This document shows, one piece after another, positions 8,038 to 15,948 of a DNA stretch of 64,000 nt (its first letter is position 1; every line of letters starts with the position of its first letter). Source of the stretch: Nocardioides sp. (GTDB lineage Bacteria > Actinomycetota > Actinomycetes > Propionibacteriales > Nocardioidaceae). The position numbers and the translations under genes are program-made. Under the pieces are notes generated by a model, which saw nothing but the letters and a program-made list of their open reading frames with translations, made no database searches and had not been told where the DNA came from. The DNA is taken from positions 1-64,000 of the forward strand of contig NZ_JACIXG010000010.1 of NCBI RefSeq assembly GCF_014360585.1. Direction: 5' to 3'.

Positions 8038-9438
8038 TCAGTGGCCGCCGACCAACGGGGCGACGGCGCGGGCGACCAGGGAGCCCTTGCCGGTCGCGGA
8101 CTCCTCCGCGTCCGCCACGGTCATCGCGCGCAGCCCGGCGTTGACGCCGAGCCAGCGCAGCGGCTCCGGCTCCCAGCGTGGTGAGACGTGACCGACCCAG
8201 GGGAGTGCGGTCAGGTCGGAGGGGGTGCCGAGGATCAGGTCTCGCAGCGTACGTCCGGCGAGGTTGGTGGTGGCGACGCCGTCGCCGACGTAGCCGCCGG
8301 CGTGCGCGAGCCCGCTGGCCGGGTCGTAGCCGACCGAGGCGTGCCAGTCTCGCGGGATGGCGAGGACGCCGCCCCAGCGGTGGGTGACCTGGTGGCCGCG
8401 TACGGCCGGGAACATCTCGATCAGGGTCGTCAGCAGGCGGCGGTGGGTGCGCAGGTCGGAGGCGTCCGCGTGGGTGATTCTCGACCCGAAGGAGTACGGA
8501 GCGCCGCGCCCGCCGAAGACCAGCCGGTCGTCAGCGGTGCGCTGTCCGTAGATCAACAGGTGCCGGCCGTCGGAGAAGGTCTCGCGCTCCTCCAGGCCGA
8601 TGCTCGACCAGACCAGGTCGGAGAGCGGCTCGGTGGCGATGATGAGGGATCGCACCGGGATGACCTCGCGCTCCAGGCCGGCCAGCGTCGGGGTGTAGCC
8701 CTCGGTCGCGCGTACGACGACGTCTGCGGTGACCACGTCGCGCTCGGCGGGGCTGTGCTGGACCAACACCCGGTGCGGCTCGATCGCGGTGGCGCGGGTC
8801 TGCTCGTAGATCGTCACGCCGCGGCTCTCGACCACACGGGCCAGGCCGCGGACGAGCTTGGCCGGATGGATCGAGGCGCAGTCGGGGGTGTAGGTCCCGC
8901 CCAGGGTGTCGGTCGCGGCGAGGCGGCGCTCGGCGCCGGCACGGTCCAGGAGGGCGAGCTCGGCCTCACCGAGACCCCAGGACCTGGCGTGCTCGACCTC
9001 GGTCTTCGCGCGCTCGAGCTGGGCCTGCGTACGGGCCAGGGTGATCGTTCCGCCCTTGGCGATGTCGGCCTCGATGCCCTCTGCCTCGGCGACCCGGATC
9101 ACCTCGTCGACGGTGGCGCGCATGGCCCGGTCCTGGGCGAGCGCCGCCTCCCGGCTCGAGGCCGCCGCGACCTTGTCGAGCGAGGCGGGGAAGAGGGCGG
9201 AGCACCAGCCGCCGTTGCGGCCCGATGCCCCGAACCCGGCGACCTCGGCCTCGAGGATCGCAATCCTCAGATCCGGTCTGGCCTCGGTCAGGTAGTAGGC
9301 CGTCCACAGCCCGGTGTAGCCGGCGCCGACGATCGCGACGTCCACCTCGACATCGCCCATCAGCGCCGGGCGCGGCTCCCAGGAGTCGCCCGCGGTCTCG
9401 TGCCACAGGCTGATGTCGGCGTAACCGTCACGGCTCAC
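8038..9438 (-). CDS. FAD-dependent oxidoreductase (DAO/PuuB-like)
   Basis: DadA/DAO-family flavoprotein, 466 residues, related to gamma-glutamylputrescine and other amine oxidases. The FAD-binding dinucleotide motif VAIVGAGYTGLWTAYYL lies near residues 34-50, followed by the flavin-contacting ASGRNGGWCSALFP segment. A C-terminal GGYVGDGVATTNLAGR strand closes the FAD site. Its start codon overlaps the stop of the upstream AsnC-type regulator by four bases, so the pair is translationally coupled. With the second FAD oxidoreductase, the aminotransferase and the aldehyde dehydrogenase nearby, it probably oxidises a polyamine-derived amine. The exact substrate is inference. Confidence 0.88.
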   Translation of the reverse strand: MSRDGYADISLWHETAGDSWEPRPALMGDVEVDVAIVGAGYTGLWTAYYLTEARPDLRIAILEAEVAGFGASGRNGGWCSALFPASLDKVAAASSREAALAQDRAMRATVDEVIRVAEAEGIEADIAKGGTITLARTQAQLERAKTEVEHARSWGLGEAELALLDRAGAERRLAATDTLGGTYTPDCASIHPAKLVRGLARVVESRGVTIYEQTRATAIEPHRVLVQHSPAERDVVTADVVVRATEGYTPTLAGLEREVIPVRSLIIATEPLSDLVWSSIGLEERETFSDGRHLLIYGQRTADDRLVFGGRGAPYSFGSRITHADASDLRTHRRLLTTLIEMFPAVRGHQVTHRWGGVLAIPRDWHASVGYDPASGLAHAGGYVGDGVATTNLAGRTLRDLILGTPSDLTALPWVGHVSPRWEPEPLRWLGVNAGLRAMTVADAEESATGKGSLVARAVAPLVGGH

Positions 9439-9905
9439 CTGACACCCCAGGCGTAGGTCTGCTTGTGGAGGTGGAGGTACATGAACGTCTCGGTGCTCAC
9501 CACGCCCTCGATGGCGCGGATCTTGCTGGAGATGAGGTTGAGGAGGGCCTCGTCGCTCTCGGCGACGACCTCCACGAGCAGGTCGTAGGAACCGGCGGTG
9601 ATGACGATGTAGTCGACCTCGTCGAGCTTGCCGAGCTCGTCGGCGATCCCCTCGATCGGGCCGGACGTGCGTACGCCGATCATCGCCTGCCGGGCGAAGC
9701 CGAGCTCGAGCGGGTCGGTGACCGCGACGACCTGCATGACGCCGCTGTCGACGAGGCGCTGTACGCGCTGTCGCACCGCGGCCTCGCTCAGGCCGACCTC
9801 CTTGCCGATCGCGGCATAGCTGCGCCGGCCGTCCTGCTGGAGCTGCTCGATGATCAGCTTGTTGACCTCATCGAGGTGAGCGCCCCCGTTGTGCTTGCGA
9901 GTCAT
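9435..9905 (-). CDS. Lrp/AsnC family transcriptional regulator
   Basis: Feast/famine-type regulator of 156 residues. The N-terminal winged HTH reads LDEVNKLIIEQLQQDGRRSYAAIGKEVGLSEAAVRQRVQRL, and the C-terminal RAM ligand-sensing domain includes GSYDLLVEVVAESDEALLNLI. I start it at ATG 9905; a frame extension to 10037 runs into the neighbouring promoter region. It is first in an operon with the FAD oxidoreductase gene (four-base overlap) and divergent from a second FAD oxidoreductase, so it probably controls both directions in response to an amine or amino acid. Confidence 0.93.
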   Translation of the reverse strand: MTRKHNGGAHLDEVNKLIIEQLQQDGRRSYAAIGKEVGLSEAAVRQRVQRLVDSGVMQVVAVTDPLELGFARQAMIGVRTSGPIEGIADELGKLDEVDYIVITAGSYDLLVEVVAESDEALLNLISSKIRAIEGVVSTETFMYLHLHKQTYAWGVR

Positions 9906-10037
9906 GGGGCCAGTCAACCTTTTGCTGCTGGCTAGTTGCAACGAAATCCGTCGTGTGTGACGAAGTATTTCCATGATTCCGTACTTTGGGGGTGGTTTGA
10001 GGCGTGCAGGCTTGCCATAGTTGGCGAGGTGAGCCAC
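9906..10037. promoter_or_regulatory. shared divergent control region of the AsnC operon
   Basis: This 132-base gap serves the AsnC-FAD oxidoreductase operon (minus) and the second FAD oxidoreductase (plus). It contains AATCCGTCGT (9945-9954) and ATTCCGTACT (9976-9985), similar to AATCCGTAGT upstream of the aldehyde dehydrogenase at 15988. An inverted repeat, CGTC-gtgtgt-GACG, lies at 9949-9962. These are candidate AsnC-type operators by position only. Confidence 0.4.
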
Positions 10038-11417
10038 GTGTCGCTGACCGATGCCAAGCCAGCCGTCTACTGGCTGGACGATCCCACCAGACCCGCGCCG
10101 CTACCGCCGCTGGTCGGTGTGGCCGAAGCCGATCTGGTGGTCGTCGGCGGCGGCTACTCGGGACTGTGGACGGCGTTGCTGGCGCGGATGCGGTTTCCGT
10201 CCTGGTCGGTCATGGTCCTCGAGGCCGGGCAGTGCGGCGACCAGGCCTCGGGCCGCAACGGCGGCTTCGCCGAGGCGTCCCTGACGCACGGCTTCTGGAA
10301 CGGCCTGGAGCGCTGGCCCGACGAGCTCGCGACGCTGGACAGGCTCGGTCAGGACAACCTCACCGAGATGGCCGCGACCATCGAGGAGCACGGCATCGAC
10401 TGCGACTGGCAGATGACCGGTGCGCTGAACGTCGCCACCCGTCCGCACGAGGTCGATGACCTCGCGGAGTGGTCGGCCGCGCTGTCCGAGCACGGCATCA
10501 AGCACCGCCTGCTGGACGAGGCCGCGGTGCGGGGCGAGCTCTGCTCGCCGACCTACCTCGGTGGCCTGGAGGTGCTCGGGGATACGGCGACCGTCGAGCC
10601 GGCGCGGCTGGCCTGGGGGTTGCGGCAGGCCTGTCTGGACGCGGGGGTGGTCATCCACGAGGGTTCCGCGGTCACCGGTCTAGTCAGGGACGGGGTGGGG
10701 ATGAAGGCGTCGACGATCATGGGATCGGTGCGCGCCGGTCGTGTCGCGCTGGCAACCAACGCCTTCCCGCCGTTGCTGCGGAGACTGCGGATGATGACGG
10801 TGCCGGTCTACGACTACGTACTCATGACCGAGCCGCTCTCCGCCGCGCAGCTGGCCGCCATCGGCTGGGTGAACCGGCAGGGCGTCAGCGACTCCGCCAA
10901 CCACTTCCACTACTACCGCCTGACCAGGGACAACCGGATCCTGTGGGGCGGGTACGACGCGATCTATCACTTCGGCTCGAAGATCTCACCGGAGCTGGAG
11001 ACCGGGGCCACCCACGACCGCCTCGCGAGCCACTTCTTCGAGACCCTCCCGCAGCTGGAGGGCCTGCGCTTCACCCACCGCTGGGCCGGCGTGATCGACA
11101 CCTGCACCCGCTTCTCGGCCTTCTTCGGAAAGGCGTACGCCGGCCGTGTCGCCTACGCCCTCGGCTACACCGGCCTCGGCGTAGGTGCCACCCGCTTCGG
11201 CGCCCAGGTGATGCTCGACCTCCTCAGCGGCGAGCAGACGGAGCGTACGGCGCTGGAGATGGTGCGCTCCAAGCCGTTGCCGTTCCCGCCCGAGCCGGCG
11301 CGCTACGCCGGGATCCAGATGATGGTCCGATCGCTCGGAAAGGCTGATGCCAACGGGGGACGGCGTGATCTTTTCCTGCGGACGATGGATCGGTTGGGGC
11401 TCGGGTTCGACTCTTAG
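10038..11417 (+). CDS. FAD-dependent oxidoreductase (DAO/PuuB-like), second copy
   Basis: Second DAO-family flavoprotein, 459 residues. The dinucleotide-binding motif LVVVGGGYSGLWTALLA is near the N-terminus, followed by QASGRNGGFAEASLTHGF. The C-terminal HRWAGVIDTCTRFSAFFG and YALGYTGLGVGATRFGAQ segments correspond to the substrate/FAD regions of PuuB-like enzymes. It is homologous but not identical to the product at 8038-9438, so the pair likely acts on different substrates or steps. The start is uncertain: GTG 10038 has AGGTGA five bases upstream, whereas GTG 10029 is also in frame but overlaps that site. It is divergent from the AsnC-type regulator. Confidence 0.87.
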   Translation: MSLTDAKPAVYWLDDPTRPAPLPPLVGVAEADLVVVGGGYSGLWTALLARMRFPSWSVMVLEAGQCGDQASGRNGGFAEASLTHGFWNGLERWPDELATLDRLGQDNLTEMAATIEEHGIDCDWQMTGALNVATRPHEVDDLAEWSAALSEHGIKHRLLDEAAVRGELCSPTYLGGLEVLGDTATVEPARLAWGLRQACLDAGVVIHEGSAVTGLVRDGVGMKASTIMGSVRAGRVALATNAFPPLLRRLRMMTVPVYDYVLMTEPLSAAQLAAIGWVNRQGVSDSANHFHYYRLTRDNRILWGGYDAIYHFGSKISPELETGATHDRLASHFFETLPQLEGLRFTHRWAGVIDTCTRFSAFFGKAYAGRVAYALGYTGLGVGATRFGAQVMLDLLSGEQTERTALEMVRSKPLPFPPEPARYAGIQMMVRSLGKADANGGRRDLFLRTMDRLGLGFDS

Positions 11418-11495
11418 GGCTTAGGGCCTCGGTGAGGGGCGCTCGGGGCTGGTCGTCTTTGTTGGGTTGGGGCCGCCGACCCGTTTTGGAGGGTG

Positions 11496-11522
11496 TTCTC
11501 ACCGGGATACGGCGAGAATTTT
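11496..11522 (+). terminator. probable terminator after FAD oxidoreductase
   Basis: TTCTC-a-CCG and CGG-c-GAGAA form a stem with a five-base loop (11496-11518), followed directly by TTTT. It lies about 80 bases after the stop at 11417 and suits an intrinsic terminator, though the stem has one A-C mismatch. Confidence 0.5.
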
Positions 11523-11647
11523 GGCTGGTTATCGGGTCGGCGGCGGGGTTTGGCGCAGCGAGTTTGGGTTGGGTGCGGGATTGGGGGCCGGGGTTGGCCT
11601 GTCCTGCCAGGGGAGGTTCGTCGGGGGCGCTGCACTAGACGATGACA

Positions 11648-11668
11648 CCTTGTGAATCGTTCACAAGG
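11648..11668. repeat. perfect 21-base palindrome beside the HNH gene
   Basis: Arms CCTTGTGAA and TTCACAAGG are exact reverse complements around a TCG centre. The same half-site TTCACAAGG recurs at 11738-11746, just beyond the HNH gene's stop, and at 13100-13108, upstream of its start. This looks like a protein-binding site family tied to that gene. Confidence 0.6.
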
Positions 11669-11780
11669 GCGCTCCAGTGCCGTGCCGGAGGCCACTAGGT
11701 CGTCGGCTATGACAGAGGGTCCGAGTTCGCGAAGCCCTTCACAAGGTCGGATCCGTGGGCCGGGGCAGGCCGCAGCGCGG

Positions 11781-13043
11781 TCAGGCGCGGCGGGTGAACC
11801 GGATCCGTCCGTCGGGGAGGCGTTCGTAGTCGTAGTTGGGATCGTGGATCCGGCGATGATCGCTGGGGCACAACAAGACCATGTTGGCGAGATTTGTGAG
11901 GCCGCCTGCCGACCAGGGTTTCAGGTGATGGGCTTCGGTCCAGGCGGCTGGCGCATCGCAGTCTTCGGCTTGGCAGCACTTGTCTCGTAACCGGAGCGCA
12001 CGGTGTTGGACCGGGTGCGCCAGGCGGATGCTGCGGCCGAAGTCGAGGATCTCGGAGCCTGTGCCGAGTACGACGGGGATGAGGTCGGCGTTGCAGGCCA
12101 TCCGGCGGGCCTCAGCGGCGCTGATCTGCTCGCCGTCGAACCCGAGGGCGGCGGTGCCGAGGTCGTTGCGGAGGTCCTCGACGTTCATGGTGATGAACAC
12201 CGTGGTCGCGTGGCCACCGTGTCTGGGGAGCTGGTCGACGTCGTAGGTCTCGATGACCCGGGCGAAGGCCTGGCCCAGCAGCCGGTCATAGGGGGCTTTG
12301 CGGCCACGGTCCTCCGCGGAGAGCTTCCTCGGCTGCGCCAGGGAGTCCAGGATGGTGCGGAGTCGGTGGCCGACCGCGTTCGAGACCCGGGCGTGAATGT
12401 CCACCGTCCCGTCACCGTTGGCGCGGGAGGTGAAGAACGTGCGCCGCTGGGCGCGTTCCTCCTCCCGCTGCAACGCTTTGGCTTCGGCGGCCTCGAACCG
12501 TCCGGGGTCGACCTCGAACAAGATCCGCTTCCCGATGATCTCGAGCCTGGTCGCGGTCATCTCGGTGGCGTACTCCACCAGCAGCTTCTCCGCGAGCACC
12601 AGGTTCTCGGTGCTGGCTTCGGGGTCGGCCTCGATCACCTCGAGCGCTTTGACGATCACCCGGGCCTTGTCCTGGGAGACGACACCTTCAGCGAGGCCGG
12701 CGGCGACGAGCTCGTACCTCGCAACCCCCGCGGCCAGCTTCACCTCGGAACGTCCGACCTTCTTGTCAACCAACAGCTCGGTCCACATCCACCCCGAGAC
12801 ATCTCTCGCACCGGTCTCCTCGGCAATGTCACCCGAGACAGCGAGGACCCGCAGCTTCAACGCGGCGTGTTTGGCCTGAATGATCTTCAGGCGTTTCAGC
12901 CTGTCTTTCTTCTGACCGGTGCGCCAATAGGCGGGGTCCCTGGTGAGCAGGGTGTCGAGGGAGGATTCGAGGGCGGCGAGCTCTGCGTCGATCGGGTCCT
13001 CGGTGTTGGTTCCCCAGTGGTTGATCTCGGGTTCGAGGCTCAT
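11781..13043 (-). CDS. DUF222/13E12-type HNH endonuclease
   Basis: Actinobacterial DUF222-HNH protein of the 13E12 repeat family, 420 residues. The N-terminal DUF222 region is helical (about residues 20-330). The C-terminal HNH domain shows paired Zn ligands and the nuclease core: CQAEDC (C357, C362), TEAHHLKPW (H372, H373), N387 in TNLANMVLLC, C392, and DHRRIHD (H396, H400). All expected catalytic residues are present, so it looks intact. The start ATG at 13043 has GAGGAGGGG six bases upstream. These genes occur in many dispersed copies in actinobacteria and are suspected selfish or homing-like elements, though their function is not settled. Here it interrupts a polyamine gene cluster. Confidence 0.92.
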   Translation of the reverse strand: MSLEPEINHWGTNTEDPIDAELAALESSLDTLLTRDPAYWRTGQKKDRLKRLKIIQAKHAALKLRVLAVSGDIAEETGARDVSGWMWTELLVDKKVGRSEVKLAAGVARYELVAAGLAEGVVSQDKARVIVKALEVIEADPEASTENLVLAEKLLVEYATEMTATRLEIIGKRILFEVDPGRFEAAEAKALQREEERAQRRTFFTSRANGDGTVDIHARVSNAVGHRLRTILDSLAQPRKLSAEDRGRKAPYDRLLGQAFARVIETYDVDQLPRHGGHATTVFITMNVEDLRNDLGTAALGFDGEQISAAEARRMACNADLIPVVLGTGSEILDFGRSIRLAHPVQHRALRLRDKCCQAEDCDAPAAWTEAHHLKPWSAGGLTNLANMVLLCPSDHRRIHDPNYDYERLPDGRIRFTRRA

Positions 13044-13099
13044 CGCCGCCCCTCCTCTCCGGTGTGTTCAGAGGCGTGTCGTGATGGGTCCGATTCTAC

Positions 13100-13117
13100 T
13101 TCACAAGGAGTGGTGAA
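13100..13117. promoter_or_regulatory. operator-like repeat upstream of HNH gene
   Basis: TTCACAAGGAGTGGTGAA carries inverted arms TTCAC and GTGAA eight bases apart, about 57 bases upstream of the HNH gene start at 13043. It contains the full TTCACAAGG half-site of the palindrome at 11648-11668. It could be an autoregulatory operator. Confidence 0.45.
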
Positions 13118-13292
13118 TCTACCTATATGTGCAGTTCAAACGCTGTTTTCTCGGTGAGCGAACGGCCTCATACCTGTGGATGGTAAGTGGCCCGATGGGC
13201 CACCCTTCCACCCCACAAACATCACCGTTCCGAAGCAAGAATGCGCTGCGCCACACCCGGGCCGCCGCCCCGATAGCCAGCCATCTTTTTTT

Positions 13293-13378
13293 CTCGAGGG
13301 AGCCCGGTGTCAAGGACCGCGTAAGCGGCCGGCGAAGCCGGCGGCCGAAGGCCGTCCTTTACTCCGGGTTTCCTCGAG
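13293..13378. repeat. 86-base imperfect inverted repeat
   Basis: Left arm 13293-13317 starts CTCGAGGGAGCCCGG. Right arm 13354-13378 ends CCGGGTTTCCTCGAG. They match in 21 of 25 positions when inverted. The centre holds two smaller hairpins, CCGGCgaaGCCGG and GGCCgaaGGCC. A run of T precedes the left arm rather than following the element, so on either strand it does not look like a usual intrinsic terminator. It resembles a short non-autonomous inverted-repeat element. Confidence 0.6.
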
Positions 13379-13426
13379 AAGATCCTCGAAGCCGGGTCGG
13401 CGGCCCACGCCGGCCTTCGGGTGGGA

Positions 13427-13556
13427 CGTTCCGGCAGGGAGGTCTCGACAAGCTCGACCACCGGGGGCAGGTCGTTCCGGCAGGGAGGTCTCGACAAGCT
13501 CGACCACCGGGGGCAGGTCGTTCCGGCAGGGAGGTCTCGACAAGCTCGACCACCGA
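13427..13556. repeat. 46-base tandem repeat, about 2.8 copies
   Basis: Copies start at 13427, 13473 and 13519, exactly 46 bases apart. Each begins CGTTCCGGCAGGGAGGTCTC and continues through GACAAGCTCGACCACCGG; the first two end GGGCAGGT and the third is cut short. The core GGTCTCGACAAGCTCGACC is itself an imperfect palindrome, as in repetitive extragenic palindromes. Confidence 0.85.
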
Positions 13557-13720
13557 AGCGACTGTGTTGGTCTCGACACGCCTCCGCCCAGCGGCTCCGG
13601 CGGCTCGACCAGCGGGAGTAGGGAGGTCTCGACAAGATCGACCACCGGGAGCAGAGGGTCTCGACACGCCTCGGCCCGGCGGCTCGACCAGCGGGGCGTG
13701 GTCTCGACCAGGAAGACCGC
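13557..13720. repeat. degenerate GTCTCGACA-type palindromic repeats
   Basis: Downstream of the tandem array are variant units: GACTGTGTTGGTCTCGACAC followed by GCCTCCGCCCAGCGGC and GGCTCGACCAGCGGG, then GGTCTCGACAAGATCGACCA, then GGTCTCGACACGCCTCGG. The GACTGTGTTGGTCTCGACAC unit is the same as one at 42398-42417. Confidence 0.7.
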
Positions 13721-13726
13721 GAGAAC

Positions 13727-13906
13727 CTAAGCCGCAGGATGCTCGTAAGCCTCCGCAACCCGCTCGCGGAGCTTGGCGTGGATCTCCTCCGGCGTGCGCT
13801 GCGTACGCTGGCGGTGGTTGCGCGCGATGATGGCACCGGTCGCGGTGACACCGGCCAGGCCCGCGAGGCCGACGATCTTCCACACGCGTGCACTACCGAA
13901 CCCCAT
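13727..13906 (-). CDS. 59-residue membrane-anchored small protein
   Basis: Function not recognised. The product begins MGFGSARVWKIVGLAGLAGV, which forms one membrane segment to about residue 28. A basic stretch RNHRQRTQRT and an amphipathic charged C-terminus ending in EHPAA follow. The ATG at 13906 is preceded by AGGGGG at a good distance on the minus strand, which supports translation. The start lies only 18 bases from the start of the divergent gene at 13925, so the two genes have overlapping leader and promoter regions. Confidence 0.7.
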   Translation of the reverse strand: MGFGSARVWKIVGLAGLAGVTATGAIIARNHRQRTQRTPEEIHAKLRERVAEAYEHPAA

Positions 13907-13924
13907 GAGGACCCCCTGCTCGAG

Positions 13925-14539
13925 ATGTCTGACGACACCACTATCTCCCTCGAAGACGCCGTAGACCAGACCCGCACCGGCGATCTGTGGCTCTTCCGCG
14001 GCCGCTCGGTCGCCGACCGTGCGATCCGGATGCTCAGCAACGCGCCGGTCAACCATGTCGGGATGGCGGTCGTGCTCGACGACCTGCCGCCGCTGATGTG
14101 GCATGCCGAGCTCGGCAAGGGGCTGCTGGACCTCTACACCGGCACCCATCATCGCGGCGTACAGCTCCACGACCTGCGGGCCGCGGTCGAGCAGTGGGCG
14201 GGCCGCTACGGGCAGCAGGTCTGGCTGCGCCAGCTCACCGCCGACATCGACCGCAAGCGCGAGGATGCCCTGCTGAGGACGATCGCGCGTCTCGATGGCA
14301 CCCCGTTCCCCTCGACCGCCGCCCTGGCCGGACGCTGGGCTCGCGGCCGGGTCCGTTCCAAGGCCAGCCTCGAGCAGGTCTTCTGCGCCGAGGTCGTCGC
14401 GGCCACCTACCAGGAGATGGGCCTGCTCGACGACGAGCGCCCCACCAACTACTACGACCCGGGGCGATTCTGGTCCGGCGACCACCTGACCCTCCAGGAC
14501 GGTGCCGTCCTGGGCAGCGAGGTCCGCGTCGTCGGCTGA
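13925..14539 (+). CDS. permuted NlpC/P60 (YiiX-like) papain-fold hydrolase
   Basis: Resembles the circularly permuted papain-like amidases of the YaeF/YiiX type, in which His precedes Cys. Here the His lies in SNAPVNHVGMAV near residue 39, and the nucleophile Cys lies in QVFCAEVVAATYQEMGLL near residue 157. The N-terminal TGDLWLFRG motif is characteristic. At 204 residues it has no signal peptide, so it acts in the cytosol or is anchored by a partner. Targets of such proteins may be peptides or lipids; none can be assigned here. The start at ATG 13925 is 18 bases from the divergent membrane peptide gene, a possible functional partner. Confidence 0.78.
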   Translation: MSDDTTISLEDAVDQTRTGDLWLFRGRSVADRAIRMLSNAPVNHVGMAVVLDDLPPLMWHAELGKGLLDLYTGTHHRGVQLHDLRAAVEQWAGRYGQQVWLRQLTADIDRKREDALLRTIARLDGTPFPSTAALAGRWARGRVRSKASLEQVFCAEVVAATYQEMGLLDDERPTNYYDPGRFWSGDHLTLQDGAVLGSEVRVVG

Positions 14540-14559
14540 CCAGCCCCGCAGGAGCGGGC

Positions 14560-15948
14560 TCAGAGCATCGTCGAGGCCTTCTCCAGCACCCGGCGCAGGA
14601 TCTGCTCCATCTCGTCGAACTCGGCCTGGCCCACGGTGAGCGGCGGGGAGAGCTGGATGACGGGCTCGCCGCGGTCGTCCGCGCGGCAGTAGAGGCCCTC
14701 GGACCACAGTGCCTTGGAGACGTACCCGTAGAGGATCCGCTCGCACTCCTCCGCGCTGAACGTCTCGCGGCTCTCGCGGTCCTTGACCAGCTCGATGCCG
14801 TAGAAGTAGCCGGTGCCGCGCACATCGCCGACGATCGGCAGGTCCTTCAGCTTCGACAGCGTCGCCAGGAACGCGGCCTCGTTGCGGCGTACGTTGCCCA
14901 GCAGGTCCTCGGCATCGAAGACATCGAGGTTGGCCAGCGCCACGGCGGTGGAGACGGGGTGACCGCCGAAGGTGTAGCCGTGGTAGAAGGTCTGGTCCCC
15001 GGAGAGGAACGGCTCCATCAGCAGATCGGAGATGATCGCGGCCCCCAGCGGCGCGTACCCCGAGGTCAGCCCCTTGGCCGAGGTGATGATGTCCGGCACG
15101 TAGCCGAACCGCTCGCAGCCGAACATGGTGCCCAGCCGCCCGTAGGCGCAGATGACCTCGTCGGAGACGAGTAGGACGTCGTACGCATCGCAGATCTCCC
15201 GCACCCGCTGGAAGTAGCCCGGGGGAGGCGGGAAGCAGCCACCGGAGTTCTGCACCGGCTCCAGGAAGACCGCGGCGACCGTGTCGGGCCCCTCGGCCTG
15301 GATCACGAACTCGATCTGGTCGGCGCACCAGCGGCCGAACGCTTCCGGGTCGCTCCCGTCCATCAGCCCGCCGGTGATCTCGGAGGCACGGTAGATGTTG
15401 GTGTTCGGCACCCGGAAGGTCGAGGGGACCAGCGGCTCGAAGGGCGCCTTGATGTCGGCCAGGCCGGTGATCGACAGCGCTCCGTGGGTGGTGCCGTGGT
15501 AGGCGATGTTGCGACCGATCACCTTGTGCTTGCCCGGCTTGCCCCGCAGCTTGAAGTAGTTCTTGGCGAGCTTCCACGCGGTCTCGACGGCCTCGGAGCC
15601 GGAGTTGGTGAAGAAGACCCGGTTCAGGTCGCCGGGTGCGAGCGCGGCCAGCCGCGCGGCCAGCTCGATCGCCGGCTCGTGCGCGTAGGACCACAGCGGG
15701 TGGAAGGCCAGCTGCTTGGCCTGCTCCGCACCGGCGTCGGCGAGCTCGGCACGACCGTGGCCGACCTGGGTGACGAACAGTCCCGCGAGACCGTCGAGGT
15801 AGCGGTTGCCCTCGATGTCGTAGATGTAGGCACCCTCGCCCCTGGCGATGATCGGAACATCGGCCTCGGCGTAGCTCGAATGCCGTGTGAAGTGCATCCA
15901 GAGATGGTCCTTGGCGTCGCGCTGGAGCTGCTCGTATCTGCCGGTCAT
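14560..15948 (-). CDS. class III (omega) aminotransferase, putrescine-type
   Basis: PLP-dependent class III aminotransferase of 462 residues, close to putrescine/diamine:pyruvate and beta-alanine-type enzymes. The PLP phosphate site is NSGSEA (115-120), the cofactor-pairing Asp is D263 in VSDEVICAYG, and the Schiff-base Lys is K292 in TSAKGLTSGY. YHGTTHGALS and GHPVSTAVALANLD are further family blocks. It is divergent from the aldehyde dehydrogenase gene, the enzyme that would consume its aminoaldehyde product. Putrescine or gamma-aminobutyrate routes are the likeliest, but the amino donor is inference. Confidence 0.9.
   Translation of the reverse strand: MTGRYEQLQRDAKDHLWMHFTRHSSYAEADVPIIARGEGAYIYDIEGNRYLDGLAGLFVTQVGHGRAELADAGAEQAKQLAFHPLWSYAHEPAIELAARLAALAPGDLNRVFFTNSGSEAVETAWKLAKNYFKLRGKPGKHKVIGRNIAYHGTTHGALSITGLADIKAPFEPLVPSTFRVPNTNIYRASEITGGLMDGSDPEAFGRWCADQIEFVIQAEGPDTVAAVFLEPVQNSGGCFPPPPGYFQRVREICDAYDVLLVSDEVICAYGRLGTMFGCERFGYVPDIITSAKGLTSGYAPLGAAIISDLLMEPFLSGDQTFYHGYTFGGHPVSTAVALANLDVFDAEDLLGNVRRNEAAFLATLSKLKDLPIVGDVRGTGYFYGIELVKDRESRETFSAEECERILYGYVSKALWSEGLYCRADDRGEPVIQLSPPLTVGQAEFDEMEQILRRVLEKASTML

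Larger units (their letters stand above)
11418..11780. other. non-coding gap with G/T-rich stretch
   Basis: There is no convincing gene in this 363-base gap between two convergent genes. Bases about 11425-11640 are strikingly rich in G and T on the plus strand compared with the balanced neighbours. The gap holds a hairpin (11496-11518), a perfect palindrome (11648-11668) and a further copy of its half-site, TTCACAAGG, at 11738-11746. A 68-codon frame at 11432-11638 shows no recognisable product and is not called. Confidence 0.5.
13044..13726. other. repeat-rich gap upstream of the HNH gene
   Basis: There is no convincing gene in this 683-base gap. From left to right it holds a TTCAC/GTGAA operator-like repeat (13100-13117), unassigned sequence to about 13284, a run of T, an 86-base imperfect inverted repeat (13293-13378), 2.8 copies of a 46-base tandem repeat (13427-13556) and more degenerate GTCTCGACA-type units to about 13720. 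Several open frames cross the repeats, but they have no family features. Confidence 0.6.

Noticed and set aside
11432..11638. 68-codon frame in the G/T-rich gap
   Set aside because: No ribosome-binding site or family feature; its Gly/Trp/Leu composition follows from the G/T skew.
13427..13556. Possible CRISPR array from regularly spaced repeats
   Set aside because: The 46-base units are directly tandem with no unique spacers, and no cas gene is in the window.
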